From Methanocaldococcus bathoardescens (GTDB taxonomy: Archaea; AGJL01; Methanococci; Methanococcales; Methanocaldococcaceae): 64,000 nt of DNA. The DNA is taken from contig NZ_CP009149.1 in assembly GCF_000739065.1 (NCBI RefSeq), forward strand, positions 248,001 to 312,000, in the 5' to 3' direction. The notes beneath the pieces are model-generated. The model saw nothing but the letters and a program-made list of their open reading frames with translations. It searched no databases and had not been told where the DNA came from. Positions 35,586 through 45,783 of this stretch are shown piece by piece. The number at the start of each line of letters is the position of its first letter. Within the stretch, counting starts at the first letter, position 1. The position numbers and the translations under genes are program-made.

Positions 35586-38500
35586 ATGATACTAAATAGC
35601 ATAAAGATGAACAACTTTAAAAGCCATGTTAATACAAAAATCAACTTTAATGATGGAATTGTCGCCATTATTGGAGAAAATGGTAGTGGAAAGTCATCAA
35701 TATTTGAGGCAGTGTTTTTTGCCTTATTTGGGGCTGATGCTTTGAAAAAGATGGGTTTAACTTACGATGCAATTATAACCAAAGGTAAAAAGGCTATGTC
35801 TGTTGAGCTTGAATTTGAAGTGAATGGCAATAAATATAAGGTTATTAGGGAATATGATGGGAGAAGTTCAGCAAAACTATATAAAAACAGTGAATTGTAT
35901 GTAAAAACAGTTAATGAAGTTAATAAAGCAATTTCTGAAATTTTAGGAGTAGATAAAGATATGTTTTTAAATTCCATATATATTAAGCAGGGAGAGATAG
36001 CAAATCTTTTAAATTTGTCACCATCTGAAAGAAAAGAAGTTATTGGAAAGCTTTTAGGAATAGAAGAATTTGAAAAGTGCTATCAAAAAATGAGAGAGGT
36101 TATTAGTGAGTATGAAAAACAGTTAAGAGAAATTGAAGGAAATTTAAATCAGAAAAAAAGTTATGAGAAAGAACTAAATGATAAAGAAAATGAATTATCT
36201 AAAAAAGAAAAAGAACTTGAACTAATTAAAAATAAGATAAATAAAATTAAGGAAGAATTTGAAATCGCTAAAAAGAATTTTGAAGAATGGAAAAACAAAA
36301 AATCTTTATATGAAAAATTGATAAATAAACTTGAAGAGAGAAATAAAGCTTTAGAACTTGCCAATAACGAACTTGAAAACTTAAAATATGATTTAAATGA
36401 AGTTATAAAAGCAAAAGACATATTAAAAGTATATAAAGATGAATATGAAGAATATAAATCTCTAATTGATGAAATTAGAGTAATTGATAAAAGATTAAAA
36501 GATTTACAGCCAGCTTATGAAGGATACTTAAAGTTGTCTAAGAAATTAGAGGCTATTGGGGAAGATATCAAAAATTTAAAAGAATTTATCAGTAAAAGTA
36601 AGTATAAAGACAAAATTGATGAATTAGATAAGATTTTAGAGAATATTAAAGGAAATATTGAAGAAATTGAAAATATTAAAGAATTGCTTGGTGAACTCGA
36701 AAATCTATATGAAAAGCTTGATGAGATTGAGAAATATAAGAAAGTTGCTAATGAATATAAAGAATACTATGAGAAATACTTAGAATTAGAGAAGAAAATA
36801 GATGAATATAGCAAATTAAATTTAGAGTACACCAAATTATTGCAAAATAAAAAATCAGTTGAAGATAATATAAGAAATCTAACTTATGAAATTGAAAAAA
36901 TTGAAAATGAATTAAATAATATAAATATTGAAGAAATCAAAAAATTATTGGATGAGATTGAAAAAAAGAAAGATGAACTTACTCAATTACAAAAACAAAA
37001 AGAAGAGTTGAAACAAAGAATTGGTGAAATCAATAATGAAATTAAAAGGATAGAAAAGGTTTTAGAAGAGCTTAAAGACGTTGAAGGAAAATGTCCATTA
37101 TGTAAAACACCAATAGACGAGGATAAAAAGCACGATTTAATAAATTCTCATAAAACTCAATTAAATAACAAATACAATGAATTGGAAAAGATAAAAAGAA
37201 AAATAAAAGAAATTGAGAATGAAATAAATGAAATAAATAATGAAATTGCTAAAGAGAAGAAGCTTAGGGAGCTTGAAACTAAATATCATGAAAAACAGAA
37301 GAATTTAGAAAGTTTAAAGTTAAAATTAGATGAGTTTAAGAAAGAATTAGACAATGTTGAGAATCAAATAAGCAACTATATTATCAATGGAAAATTAATA
37401 AATGAATTGTTAGAGGAAGCTAAATCCCAACTAAATGAAATTAAAGATAAATACAATGAATACATGTCTGCAATGAAGTATTTAAATAGTGTTGATGAAG
37501 AAAAGCTTAAAGAAAATATTAGAGATATTAAAGAGAGAATTAAAGGATGGAATAAAGAGAAGTGTAAAGAAGAGCTAAAAAAACTTAGAGAAGAAGAGAA
37601 AGAAGTGTCTTATTTAAAAGATAAAATTGTAGAGCTTAAAAAGAAAGAAAATGAATTCAAAGAACTTGAAAATAAAATGTTATCAAAGTTAGGAATGTAT
37701 AAAGAATATTTATCATTAAATGAAAAATTAGAGAGATATAAAAAGAGACAGTATGAGCTCGAAGATATATATAAGAGATGCAATTCAGCAGAAATTACTT
37801 TAAACAACATCAAAAGAAAATATGGAAAAGAAGATATTGAAAATTACTTAAATAATAAAATTTTAGAAGTTAATGAAAAAATTAAAGACATAGAAGAGAG
37901 AATTAATTATATAAATCAAAAGCTCAATGAGATAAATTATTCTGATGAAAAATATGTCGAGATAGAGAAAGAGTTTGAGAAAAAGCAGAATGAACTTAAA
38001 GATGCTGAAATAGAGATGAGCAAAATAGAATCACAAATAAAATATTTAAAAGATGATATTGAAAACATAAATCTAAAATTAAAAGAACTATCTGAGTTGG
38101 AAAAAGAAAGAGAGAAATTAATAAAGTTTATTGAGTATTTAAATAAGATTAGAAAAATATTTAGTAGAGATGGATTCCAAGGGTTTCTAAGAGAAAGATA
38201 TGTTCCATTAATCCAGAAATATTTAAATGAGGCATTTAATGAGTTTGACTTGCCTTACAGCTTTGTAGAGCTTACTAAAGATTTTGAGATAAAGGTTCAT
38301 TCCCCTAATGGCATCTTAACTATAGATAATTTAAGTGGTGGGGAACAAATAGCTGTTGCTCTCTCTTTAAGATTGGCTATAGCCAATGCTTTAATTGGGA
38401 ATAGGGTTGAGTGCATTATCTTAGATGAACCAACAGTATATTTAGATGAAAACAGAAGAGCTAAGTTGGCTGAAATATTTAGAAAAATTAATAGCGTTCC

Positions 38501-38609
38501 ACAGATGATAATTATAACTCACCATAGAGAACTTGAAGATGTCGCAGATACTATAATCAATGTTACAAAAGAAGGTGGAATTTCAAAGGTTAAAGTTAAT
38601 GAATCCTAA
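35586..38609 (+). CDS. rad50: Rad50 DNA repair ATPase
   Basis: ABC-type SMC-like ATPase, 1007 residues. Walker A GENGSGKSSIFE (residue ~33), Q-loop ONSIYIKQGEIA-like IYIKQGEIANLL, two long coiled coils, the zinc hook CPLC at residues 503-506, the signature LSGGEQIAVALSLR and Walker B CIILDEPTVYLDE. Partner of Mre11. AG-rich ribosome site GGGGATAGCT before the ATG. Confidence 0.96.
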   Translation: MILNSIKMNNFKSHVNTKINFNDGIVAIIGENGSGKSSIFEAVFFALFGADALKKMGLTYDAIITKGKKAMSVELEFEVNGNKYKVIREYDGRSSAKLYKNSELYVKTVNEVNKAISEILGVDKDMFLNSIYIKQGEIANLLNLSPSERKEVIGKLLGIEEFEKCYQKMREVISEYEKQLREIEGNLNQKKSYEKELNDKENELSKKEKELELIKNKINKIKEEFEIAKKNFEEWKNKKSLYEKLINKLEERNKALELANNELENLKYDLNEVIKAKDILKVYKDEYEEYKSLIDEIRVIDKRLKDLQPAYEGYLKLSKKLEAIGEDIKNLKEFISKSKYKDKIDELDKILENIKGNIEEIENIKELLGELENLYEKLDEIEKYKKVANEYKEYYEKYLELEKKIDEYSKLNLEYTKLLQNKKSVEDNIRNLTYEIEKIENELNNINIEEIKKLLDEIEKKKDELTQLQKQKEELKQRIGEINNEIKRIEKVLEELKDVEGKCPLCKTPIDEDKKHDLINSHKTQLNNKYNELEKIKRKIKEIENEINEINNEIAKEKKLRELETKYHEKQKNLESLKLKLDEFKKELDNVENQISNYIINGKLINELLEEAKSQLNEIKDKYNEYMSAMKYLNSVDEEKLKENIRDIKERIKGWNKEKCKEELKKLREEEKEVSYLKDKIVELKKKENEFKELENKMLSKLGMYKEYLSLNEKLERYKKRQYELEDIYKRCNSAEITLNNIKRKYGKEDIENYLNNKILEVNEKIKDIEERINYINQKLNEINYSDEKYVEIEKEFEKKQNELKDAEIEMSKIESQIKYLKDDIENINLKLKELSELEKEREKLIKFIEYLNKIRKIFSRDGFQGFLRERYVPLIQKYLNEAFNEFDLPYSFVELTKDFEIKVHSPNGILTIDNLSGGEQIAVALSLRLAIANALIGNRVECIILDEPTVYLDENRRAKLAEIFRKINSVPQMIIITHHRELEDVADTIINVTKEGGISKVKVNES

Positions 38610-38635
38610 TAAAAATCCTTAGAATAATTATTAGG

Positions 38636-39037
38636 GTGATAACCATATACAAAATAGTTCCTGACACTAACTTTTTAATTTATGTTTTTAAGCATAAGAT
38701 AAACTTTGATTATGAGATAGAGAGGGTCATAAATTCAAAATTTGAAATTGTTATTCTCTCTCCTGTAAAAGAAGAGTTAGAGAAGTTATTAAGAAGCGGA
38801 GATTTAAAAGGTAAAGAAAAATTAGCTGTTAATTTAGCCCTTGCAAAAATAAAAAACTATAAATTAATTAACTATGAAGGTTATGCAGATGAGGTAATTT
38901 TGAATTATGCAAAGGAAAATAAAAATGTCATTGTTGCAACAAACGATAAAGAACTTAAAGAGAAATTAATGGAAAACAACATTCCAGTAATAGTTGTTAG
39001 GCAGAAAAAATATTTTGAGGTTTTTGGAATGCTATAA
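38636..39037 (+). CDS. PIN-domain ribonuclease, start codon uncertain
   Basis: About 133 residues in the VapC/FCF1 type of PIN domain: VPDTNFLIYVF with the first acidic residue, PVKEELEKLL, LKGKEKLAVNLALAKI and VIVATNDKELKEKL carry the acidic positions. The GTG at 38636 is inside the GGTGAT ribosome site (38635-38640); four bases further comes ATA-TAC-AAA-ATA-GTT, where one would expect ATG, so the original start may have mutated to ATA. No antitoxin gene is adjacent; it may be an rRNA-processing type rather than a toxin. Confidence 0.65.
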   Translation: MITIYKIVPDTNFLIYVFKHKINFDYEIERVINSKFEIVILSPVKEELEKLLRSGDLKGKEKLAVNLALAKIKNYKLINYEGYADEVILNYAKENKNVIVATNDKELKEKLMENNIPVIVVRQKKYFEVFGML

Positions 39038-39040
39038 TTC

Positions 39041-39080
39041 CATAGGGGGCTACGCCCCCCTCTATTGGGATACTTCCCTA
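39041..39080. repeat. Single end of the CTATTGG-type inverted-repeat element
   Basis: CATAGGGGGCTACGCCCCCC followed by TCTATTGGGATAC closely matches the outer hairpin and end of the element at 33106-33261 (GGGGC hairpin plus CTATTGGTATAC). Only one end is present, right after the PIN gene stop; it may now act as a transcription terminator between that gene and the CRISPR array. Confidence 0.5.
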
Positions 39081-39106
39081 TTTTTATTTTTTTATTTTAA
39101 AATTAT

Positions 39107-40529
39107 GTTTTTACACCGTAACGGTCTGATTTTAACTTATAAAGTTTTGTGGGAAGCTAAAAGTCAAACATATGTTTCCATACCGAAACGGTCTGATTTT
39201 AACTATTGTTTATTTCTTCAGTTGCAGGGGAATCAATCTTAGATATGAAGTATAGTTTCCATGCCGAAACGGTCTGATTTTAACAGGACTGGATAAGTCA
39301 TGCCGTAGAGAGGCCAGGAGCACTAGTTTCCATACCAAAACGGTCTGATTTTAACTACTACATATATGTAAATTGGTGATAAAATGGCTGATGTAAGTTT
39401 CCATACCGAAACGGTCTGATTTTAACGCCGTTTAATTCTCTTACCGCCTCACACCCTCCCTTGCAATAGTTTCCATACCAAAACGGTCTGATTTTAACAA
39501 CTTCTATAGGAATAGTTATTTTACAGTATAATTCATCGTTTCCATACCGTAACGGTCTGATTTTAACTTATAAAATGAAAATAAAAGGCAGTATTGGAAT
39601 GATTGAGTTTCCATACCAAAACGGTCTGATTTTAACTTGCATACATTGCTAAAAAATATCTGTAGGTGAAACTAGTTTCCATACCGTAACGGTCTGATTT
39701 TAACTATCACTTGTTGGTTACCGTAAAACTAAATGAGTTTCCATACCGTAACGGTCTGATTTTAACGATGCAATAACTTCATTAGCCCCACCTGTATTAA
39801 ATACGGAGCATTTGTTTCCATACCGTAACGGTCTGATTTTAACCAAATTCCCAACTAACACCGAAAACTATCTCCCTATGTTTCCATACCGTAACGGTCT
39901 GATTTTAACATCCCTTTAGATTCTCAATTCTGTAGGCAGTTAGAAGTTTCCATACCGTAACGGTCTGATTTTAACTTAATCTTAAAAGTGGTGGAATAGG
40001 AGCTGGTGGTGGGGCGTTTCCATACCGTAACGGTCTGATTTTAACCATTAACTGATAATAATACAATTGATAGATTAAAAAGTTTCCATACCGTAACGGT
40101 CTGATTTTAACAAAATAGATGAAAATACTTCAATTGTTATTGATTTATGGTTTCCATACCGTAACGGTCTGATTTTAACTTTAAGTTTTGTTATTGTTTC
40201 GTAAATTTTAAATAATTCTTGGTTTCCATACCGTAACGGTCTGATTTTAACAAGATTGACGAATATCAACACCTTCAGAAAAAAGAATATTTAGAGTTTC
40301 CATACCGTAACGGTCTGATTTTAACTTTTGATGTTTCTGGAGTTTATTCACATAATTGTGTTTCCATACCGTAACGGTCTGATTTTAACCAATGTAGAAT
40401 TTGATATTACTAATATTTGGGATATATCTTAGTTTCCATACCGTAACGGTCTGATTTTAACAATTTTAATGTATCTTTTACTGCTGGTGGCATATCCTTG
40501 TTTCCATACCGAAACGGTCTGATTTTAAC
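39107..40529. CRISPR. CRISPR array, 21 repeats of 30 bp, 20 spacers
   Basis: The repeat begins GTTTCCATACCG and ends GGTCTGATTTTAAC on the + strand. Spacers run from 32 to 51 bp, mostly 34-44. The first repeat (39107) is degenerate (GTTTTTACACC) and several leftward repeats carry GAAACGG or AAAACGG in place of GTAACGG, whereas repeats 9 to 20 are uniform. Degenerate copies mark the old end, so I infer transcription on the minus strand from a leader on the right; this gives processed ends like ATGGAAAC. No cas genes lie in the window. Confidence 0.97.
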
Positions 40530-40929
40530 AGGGCATTATTTTGCTCATTTTGTATGTTATCTCTTCTAATATTTAAGCTTTTTCATACCATAATTTTCGA
40601 AGGGTAGATAACCCCTTTTATTTATAAACCTTCGAAGTTTTTGATTTGATTTTATTTTCTAATTTTCTATCTTAAAAAGTTTTAAAATTTTAAAAATGCA
40701 AATATTTATTGGGGAAATTTTGATTTAAAAATAATTATTTAAAATCTTTTAAAAATCTCTATAATTTAATAAATCTAAATAAATAAAATTATCAAAATAA
40801 GCTACCCTTAGAAATTCTCTAAAAATTCTTAAAATTAAAAAATAAGTTTTTAAAAAGCTTTAAATTGAAAATAAAAGAATTTCCACGAGATAAATGTCAT
40901 TTAAATATTTAAATATAAATTGAAGTATA
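40530..40929 (-). promoter_or_regulatory. Probable CRISPR leader
   Basis: About 400 bases with no gene, extremely AT-rich with long runs of A and T, directly beside the last repeat, and opposite the degenerate end. It includes a partial repeat-like TTTTTCATACCATAA near 40580 and a GAAGGTTTATAAATA-like TATA element on the minus strand near 40615-40635. This fits the leader and promoter of the array. Confidence 0.6.
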
Positions 40930-41049
40930 TCAATCCTCTACTTCATCTTCATTATTTTTACTTTTCATAGATCTCCATAAGAAATAAATTGCCCCTCCCC
41001 ACAAAATTACGGCACCAAATATAAACATTGCTATTGCCCCGAGATTCAT
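40930..41049 (-). CDS. MetS-type small subunit of NSS transporter
   Basis: A 39-residue, single-helix membrane protein beginning MNLGAIAMFIFGAVILWGG and ending in a charged KSKNNEDEVED tail. This is the pattern of the tiny MetS subunit that accompanies MetP-type neurotransmitter:sodium symporters. GGTTGATAATC precedes the ATG. It lies downstream of the symporter gene on the same strand, with a 97-bp element between. Too short for ORF calling but well supported. Confidence 0.78.
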   Translation of the reverse strand: MNLGAIAMFIFGAVILWGGAIYFLWRSMKSKNNEDEVED

Positions 41050-41079
41050 GATTATCAACCTTCTAATATTCTATTTTTG

Positions 41080-41176
41080 TACAGGACTTTCGCAGTTTAT
41101 ATAATTTATTCAAGGAATTTTGACGCCAAAGGCGTCATTATTCAATATAAAATTTTATTCCTGCGAAAGTCCTGTA
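41080..41176. repeat. 97-bp terminal-inverted-repeat element, copy 3
   Basis: Ends TACAGGACTTTCGCAG (41080-41095) and its complement (41161-41176), inner hairpin TGACGCCAAAGGCGTCA at 41121-41137. Full-length relative of 7040-7137 and 15510-15606. It covers the 3' end of the symporter gene, giving its last residues TTGLSQE and the stop codon. Confidence 0.82.
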
Positions 41177-42631
41177 GTTTTTATTTTTTGAAGAATTATA
41201 CTTACAACAAACGCTAATGGAATAATTAAAGCCCCTAATATAACATAAGTTGTTTTATATCCTCCATAACCAGATGTTAAGACATTTGAAGCATCTAACA
41301 ACACAACAGTAGCCAATATTATTGGTGACACAATTCCTGCTAAATATTTCCACCACATTCCCAACTTTATCTCTGAAAGTTTATTAACATACTCTCTAAG
41401 CTTATCTCCACTAAATAACCATATAGCCACTATAATCTCTAAAATTGCCGCTATTGGAAGTAAATATCCTGAAGCAAAATGGTCAATGATATCTAAATAA
41501 TACAGTCCCGCTCCAGTTGTAAATATTGGTGAAGCGATAATAAATAAAGCTAAAACATAGAGCAGAGCTTTTTTTTCTACTTAATGAGAACTTATCCATA
41601 ATTGCTGAAACACTTGCTTCTACAATTGAAACAGCTGATGATATTCCAGCAAAAACCAAAGCTAAGAAGAATATTATTCCAAATATTCTACTTCCAAATG
41701 GTAATAGAGATAATGCCTTTGGAAATGTAACAAAAGCCAATCCAATTCCTTCAGAAACAGCTTTATCTAAAGGAATTCCACTTGTATAGCTCATATATCC
41801 GAGTGTTCCAAATACTGCAAAACCTGCCAAAAATGAGAAACTACAATTTAATAAAGATACTGTAAATGCATTTATTGTTAAATCACTTTTTTTAGGTAGA
41901 TAGCTTGCATAGGCAATTAAAATCCCAAATCCTAAGGATAAGCTGAAGAATATTTGTGAAAATGCACTTAACCATACGTTATAATCAAATAGTGCTGAAA
42001 AATCTGGAGTTAGATACCACTCAATCCCAGTTAAAGCTCCTGGTAATGTTAATGCGTTCAAAACTAATAAAATTACCAAAAATAAAAGGAAAGGTATCAT
42101 TATCTTATTTGCTTTTTCCAATCCATTTTTAACTCCAGCACTTAGAATTAAAGCTACAATTCCCCAAACTACTAAAGTAGAGGCCAATATTCCATAAGAA
42201 ACTCCACCAATGTCCTCTACTCCAGATGATATTTGCAATATATTATGGAAGAAATATGCATTAGGGTCTGATGGGTAGCCATAGATAACTAAGATTATCA
42301 AATAATAGAGACACCAAGCTATGATAACCACATAATAACTTGTTATAATAAACCCTGAAATAACTGCAAACCATCCTGCCCATTCTGAGCCCTTATGTAA
42401 TTTTTCTAAAGCTAAAGGTGCAGATTTTTTTGTATAATGCCCAATAGCAAATTCAAGAACCATTAATGGAATTCCTACACACAACAAAGCAACTATATAT
42501 GGGATTAAAAAAGCTCCCCCACCATTTGTATAAACCATATATCCAAATCTCCAGATATTCCCCAACCCTATAGCTGAACCAACACTTGCCAATATAAATC
42601 CTAAGTTAGAACTCCAGCTTTCTCTTTCCAT
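41155..42631 (-). pseudogene. Neurotransmitter:sodium symporter, frameshifted
   Basis: A 12-helix-type sodium-coupled amino-acid transporter (SNF/NSS family). The N terminus has SNLGFILASVGSAIGLGNIW, the sodium-site motif, and the body continues to a T8 run at 41569-41576; there the frame breaks and the C-terminal part (MAIWLFSGDKLREYV, and others) runs in another frame to 41155. Removing one base from the run restores about 490 residues. Start ATG 42631 follows GTGAGGATAACC. A working gene with a sequence error or a real pseudogene are both possible. Confidence 0.75.
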
Positions 42632-42735
42632 GGTTATCCTCACTACACTTTTTAGGTTCTATTTTATTTTATGAAAAGTTAATTATTTAAGTATTGATGT
42701 TGTAATGTAGTTTTATGAAAGTTTGGAGGGGGAAT

Positions 42736-44541
42736 ATGAAAAAAATGCTGGCATTGCTGTTAATAACATTTCTTTTAAATTCAGCTTTTGCAGTAGTTAT
42801 AAAAGCCCCAGCGGTGTCTTTGACAGATATGGGATATGTGGGGGTTCCGATAAATATACAAATAAACGTTACCAAGGGAGATGGACATGTTTTCATGGAC
42901 ACTATGCCTTTAACTGAATTAGACATGCAAGGTTCTGCGAGAATCGCTGCAAAGGTCGCTGGGGAAATAACTGGGAAAGATATGAACAAATACAACACAT
43001 ACATTATTGTTAGAAGTGATGTCCCAGTTGTTGGAGGTCCTTCTGCGGGAGCTACAATGACTATTGGAATTATCTGCGAGTTAATGAATTGGAGCTTAAA
43101 TAAACATGTTATGATGACTGGAACTATAAATCCAGATGGTAGTATAGGACCTGTTGGAGGAATATTGGAAAAGATAGAAGCGGCTAAAAAAGCAAACTGC
43201 ACAATTATGTTAATTCCAAAAGGGCAGAGATTTATTGATGTTGATGGCAATAAAGTAGATGCAGTAGAATTTGGTAAAAAATTGGGAATTAAAGTTATAG
43301 AAGTTGGAAGCATTTATGAGGCAATCCCTTACTTTACAAATAAAAAAATTGTTATGAAAGAATATCCTGAAAATTACATTGTTGAAGAAAAATACCAAAA
43401 GATAATGAAACAATTAAGTGAAGATGTCTTAAAAATAGCTAATAAAAAGTATGAGAACTTATCTAAGGAGTTAGATAATAGTTATTTTGGTTATGAGTAT
43501 CAAAAAATGTTGTTGTCTGAGCTAACAGCTTCAAAAACTCTATTAGAGAAAGCTAATCAAGAGTATATTGATAATAAATATTATTCTGCAACATGTTCTG
43601 CATTTAATGCATTAATTAAACTTGAAACTATTGAACACACACTAAAATACTTAACTGGAGAAGAGGATGTTAAAACTTACCTATTAGATGTTCAAAATGA
43701 AATTAACTATGATAAAGAAGTTGTTTATTCAAAAAATTTAACTGTAGATAATTTTGAAGAAATATTAGCCGGGAGAGTTAGAATTTCTGAAGCTGAAGAG
43801 CTCTTAGATAATGCATGGAAATCTTATTATTTAGGGCATTATGATGAAGCAATAAAATACGGTAGCTTTGCAAAGTTAAGAGGGGAAAGTGCAGTGTGGT
43901 GGGTCTCGTTATATGAAAACAATAAAAGTGAAACAATAAATGAATCTAAATTAAAATCATTGGCTCAGCAGTATTTAGATAATGCTGAAACGATTTCAAC
44001 TTATGTGGAGACATTATATCCTAACTTAGTTACTGGAGAGCTTGAAAATGATTTAGAATCTGCAAAAAAAGCTTATAAGCAGGAAGATTATCTGTTAGCA
44101 ATAGCTAAGAGTATAGATACCTGTGTAAAAGCAGAGATTCCATTAGTTATGTTTGGAGATATTGAATATCTCAAAAAGTATTCAAGAAATAAAATAAACT
44201 TGGCTGAAAACTTAGGAATAACCCCAATTTCAGCTTTAGGTTATTATGAATATGCAAATAGCTTAGAAGACAATATATCAAAGATTATGTATTATAAGTA
44301 TAGCTCATATTATGCCCAAATGGATATAGACGTGATAAAAGAGTTAAATAAAGACAACAAAGAAAGTATTGATAGTGAAATTAATATAATTACCAATGGA
44401 AATGAAAAAATTGTTAGTGCTAATGAAGAAACAGTAACAACAAAAGAAAATAATAACGGCATTGCTGTCATTATATCTGCGATAGTTGGGGGATTGATAG
44501 GATTCGTAGGAGGATACATTGCAAGAAGGGCTTCTGCTTAA
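42736..44541 (+). CDS. Secreted or membrane-anchored Lon-type S16 serine protease
   Basis: 601 residues beginning with a signal peptide ([18 protein letters not shown]) followed by a Lon proteolytic domain without an ATPase part: the Ser is in [13 protein letters not shown] near residue 105 and the Lys in [15 protein letters not shown]. The rest is a helical repeat-like domain to about 560, and a C-terminal membrane helix ([20 protein letters not shown]). Start ATG 42736 follows GGAGGGGG. It likely works at the outer face of the membrane. Confidence 0.85.
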   Translation: MKKMLALLLITFLLNSAFAVVIKAPAVSLTDMGYVGVPINIQINVTKGDGHVFMDTMPLTELDMQGSARIAAKVAGEITGKDMNKYNTYIIVRSDVPVVGGPSAGATMTIGIICELMNWSLNKHVMMTGTINPDGSIGPVGGILEKIEAAKKANCTIMLIPKGQRFIDVDGNKVDAVEFGKKLGIKVIEVGSIYEAIPYFTNKKIVMKEYPENYIVEEKYQKIMKQLSEDVLKIANKKYENLSKELDNSYFGYEYQKMLLSELTASKTLLEKANQEYIDNKYYSATCSAFNALIKLETIEHTLKYLTGEEDVKTYLLDVQNEINYDKEVVYSKNLTVDNFEEILAGRVRISEAEELLDNAWKSYYLGHYDEAIKYGSFAKLRGESAVWWVSLYENNKSETINESKLKSLAQQYLDNAETISTYVETLYPNLVTGELENDLESAKKAYKQEDYLLAIAKSIDTCVKAEIPLVMFGDIEYLKKYSRNKINLAENLGITPISALGYYEYANSLEDNISKIMYYKYSSYYAQMDIDVIKELNKDNKESIDSEINIITNGNEKIVSANEETVTTKENNNGIAVIISAIVGGLIGFVGGYIARRASA

Positions 44542-44586
44542 TTAAATACTATTTTTTAATTTTTTCATTATTTTGTGGTGAGAAAT

Positions 44587-45783
44587 GTGGAAAGACAAAA
44601 TTTACAAAAAAATAATGAGAATGGTAAGGAATTATCCAAAAACGTCTATTTATTAGGATTTACAAGCTTTTTGAATGATATGAGCAGTGAGATGATAATG
44701 CCAATTTTGCCAATGCTTATTACAAGTTTTGGAGGGGGAAGTTTATCAATTGGTTTAGTTGGGGGGTTGAGGGAGTTTATATCAAACATTTTGATGGTTT
44801 TAGTTGGTTATTATTCAGATAAAGTAAGGAAAAGAAAGATTTTTGTTATTTTAGGTTACTTAACATCTTCAATGTTTAGACTGCTCTTAGGTTTATCAAA
44901 AAGCTGGTTAGAAGCTGTTGTATTTTCATCCCTTGAAAGAATGGGGAAAGGAATAAGAACTGCCCCAAGAGATGCAATAATATCTGAAAGTATGCCTAAA
45001 ACTTTGGGTAAAGGTTTTGGAATACAGAGAGCTTTTGATACTGCTGGAGCCATATTGGGCTCTACTTTCTCACTATTATTTATATTATATTTTCAGTATA
45101 GCTTTAGTCAGATAATTTTAATAGCTGCAGCTATTGGATTTTTTGCCATTATTCCTTTATATTTTGTTAAAGAAAAAAAGCCCGTTTCTAACCTTAATGA
45201 TAAAATAACATTTAAAGTAGGAATTAAAAACTTGTCAAAAGAGTTAAAGCTATTTATTTTAATTTCAGGAATATTTACTCTAAGTAATTTTAGCTATATG
45301 TTTTATATTTTGAGAGCTCAGGAATTTTTAATGATAGTAGATGAAAAAATGGCCATTATAATTCCCATAGCTCTCTATATTTTATATAATATCTTTTATG
45401 CCACATTTTCAATTCCATTTGGAATTTTATCAGATAAAATTGGAAGAAGAAGAGTTCTAACCATGGGATATATAGTTTATGGAATTACTTCTTTAGGATT
45501 TGCTTACTTTATCTCTCAAAAAAGCTTAATATTGTTGTTTGCTTTATACGGTATTGCCTATGCATTATTTGCTGGAAATCAGAAAGCTTATGTCTCTGAG
45601 CTATCATCAGAAGACATTAGAGCAACAGCTTTAGGACTGTTTTATACTGTAGTAGGATTAACAAGCTTACCTGCAAGTTTGATAGCTGGCTATTTATGGA
45701 AGATAAGTCCAGAAATAACATTTTTATATGGAAGCATCTTAGCAATAGTTTCAGGTTTGTTATTGTTATTGTTGAAAACCTAA
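44587..45783 (+). CDS. Major facilitator superfamily transporter
   Basis: About 398 residues with 12 hydrophobic segments. The conserved MFS loop after TM2 is GYYSDKVRKRKIFV, and a second in GILSDKIGRRRVLTMG; RMGKGIRTAPRDAI is also typical of the drug-efflux-like or tetracycline-type group. GTG 44587 is preferred as start, preceded by GTGGTGAGA; substrate unknown. It overlaps the convergent DUF504 gene by 18 nt. Confidence 0.82.
   Translation: MERQNLQKNNENGKELSKNVYLLGFTSFLNDMSSEMIMPILPMLITSFGGGSLSIGLVGGLREFISNILMVLVGYYSDKVRKRKIFVILGYLTSSMFRLLLGLSKSWLEAVVFSSLERMGKGIRTAPRDAIISESMPKTLGKGFGIQRAFDTAGAILGSTFSLLFILYFQYSFSQIILIAAAIGFFAIIPLYFVKEKKPVSNLNDKITFKVGIKNLSKELKLFILISGIFTLSNFSYMFYILRAQEFLMIVDEKMAIIIPIALYILYNIFYATFSIPFGILSDKIGRRRVLTMGYIVYGITSLGFAYFISQKSLILLFALYGIAYALFAGNQKAYVSELSSEDIRATALGLFYTVVGLTSLPASLIAGYLWKISPEITFLYGSILAIVSGLLLLLLKT

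Noticed and set aside
38636-39037. PIN protein as half of a VapBC toxin-antitoxin pair
   Set aside because: No short antitoxin gene with a DNA-binding domain precedes it; the upstream gene is rad50, and sequence is closer to FCF1-like PIN proteins.
38994-39242. Plus-strand open frame running from the PIN gene into the first CRISPR repeats
   Set aside because: Overlaps the end of the PIN gene in another frame and contains repeat-derived residues; no ribosome site.
40075-40272. Open frame of 65 codons on the minus strand inside the CRISPR region
   Set aside because: Its sequence is made of CRISPR repeats and spacers, with repeated VKIRPLRYGN segments; not a gene.
42687-43313. Long open frame of 208 codons opposite the Lon-type protease
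   Set aside because: Antisense shadow of a well supported coding gene with a signal peptide and catalytic motif; no ribosome site and low-complexity composition.
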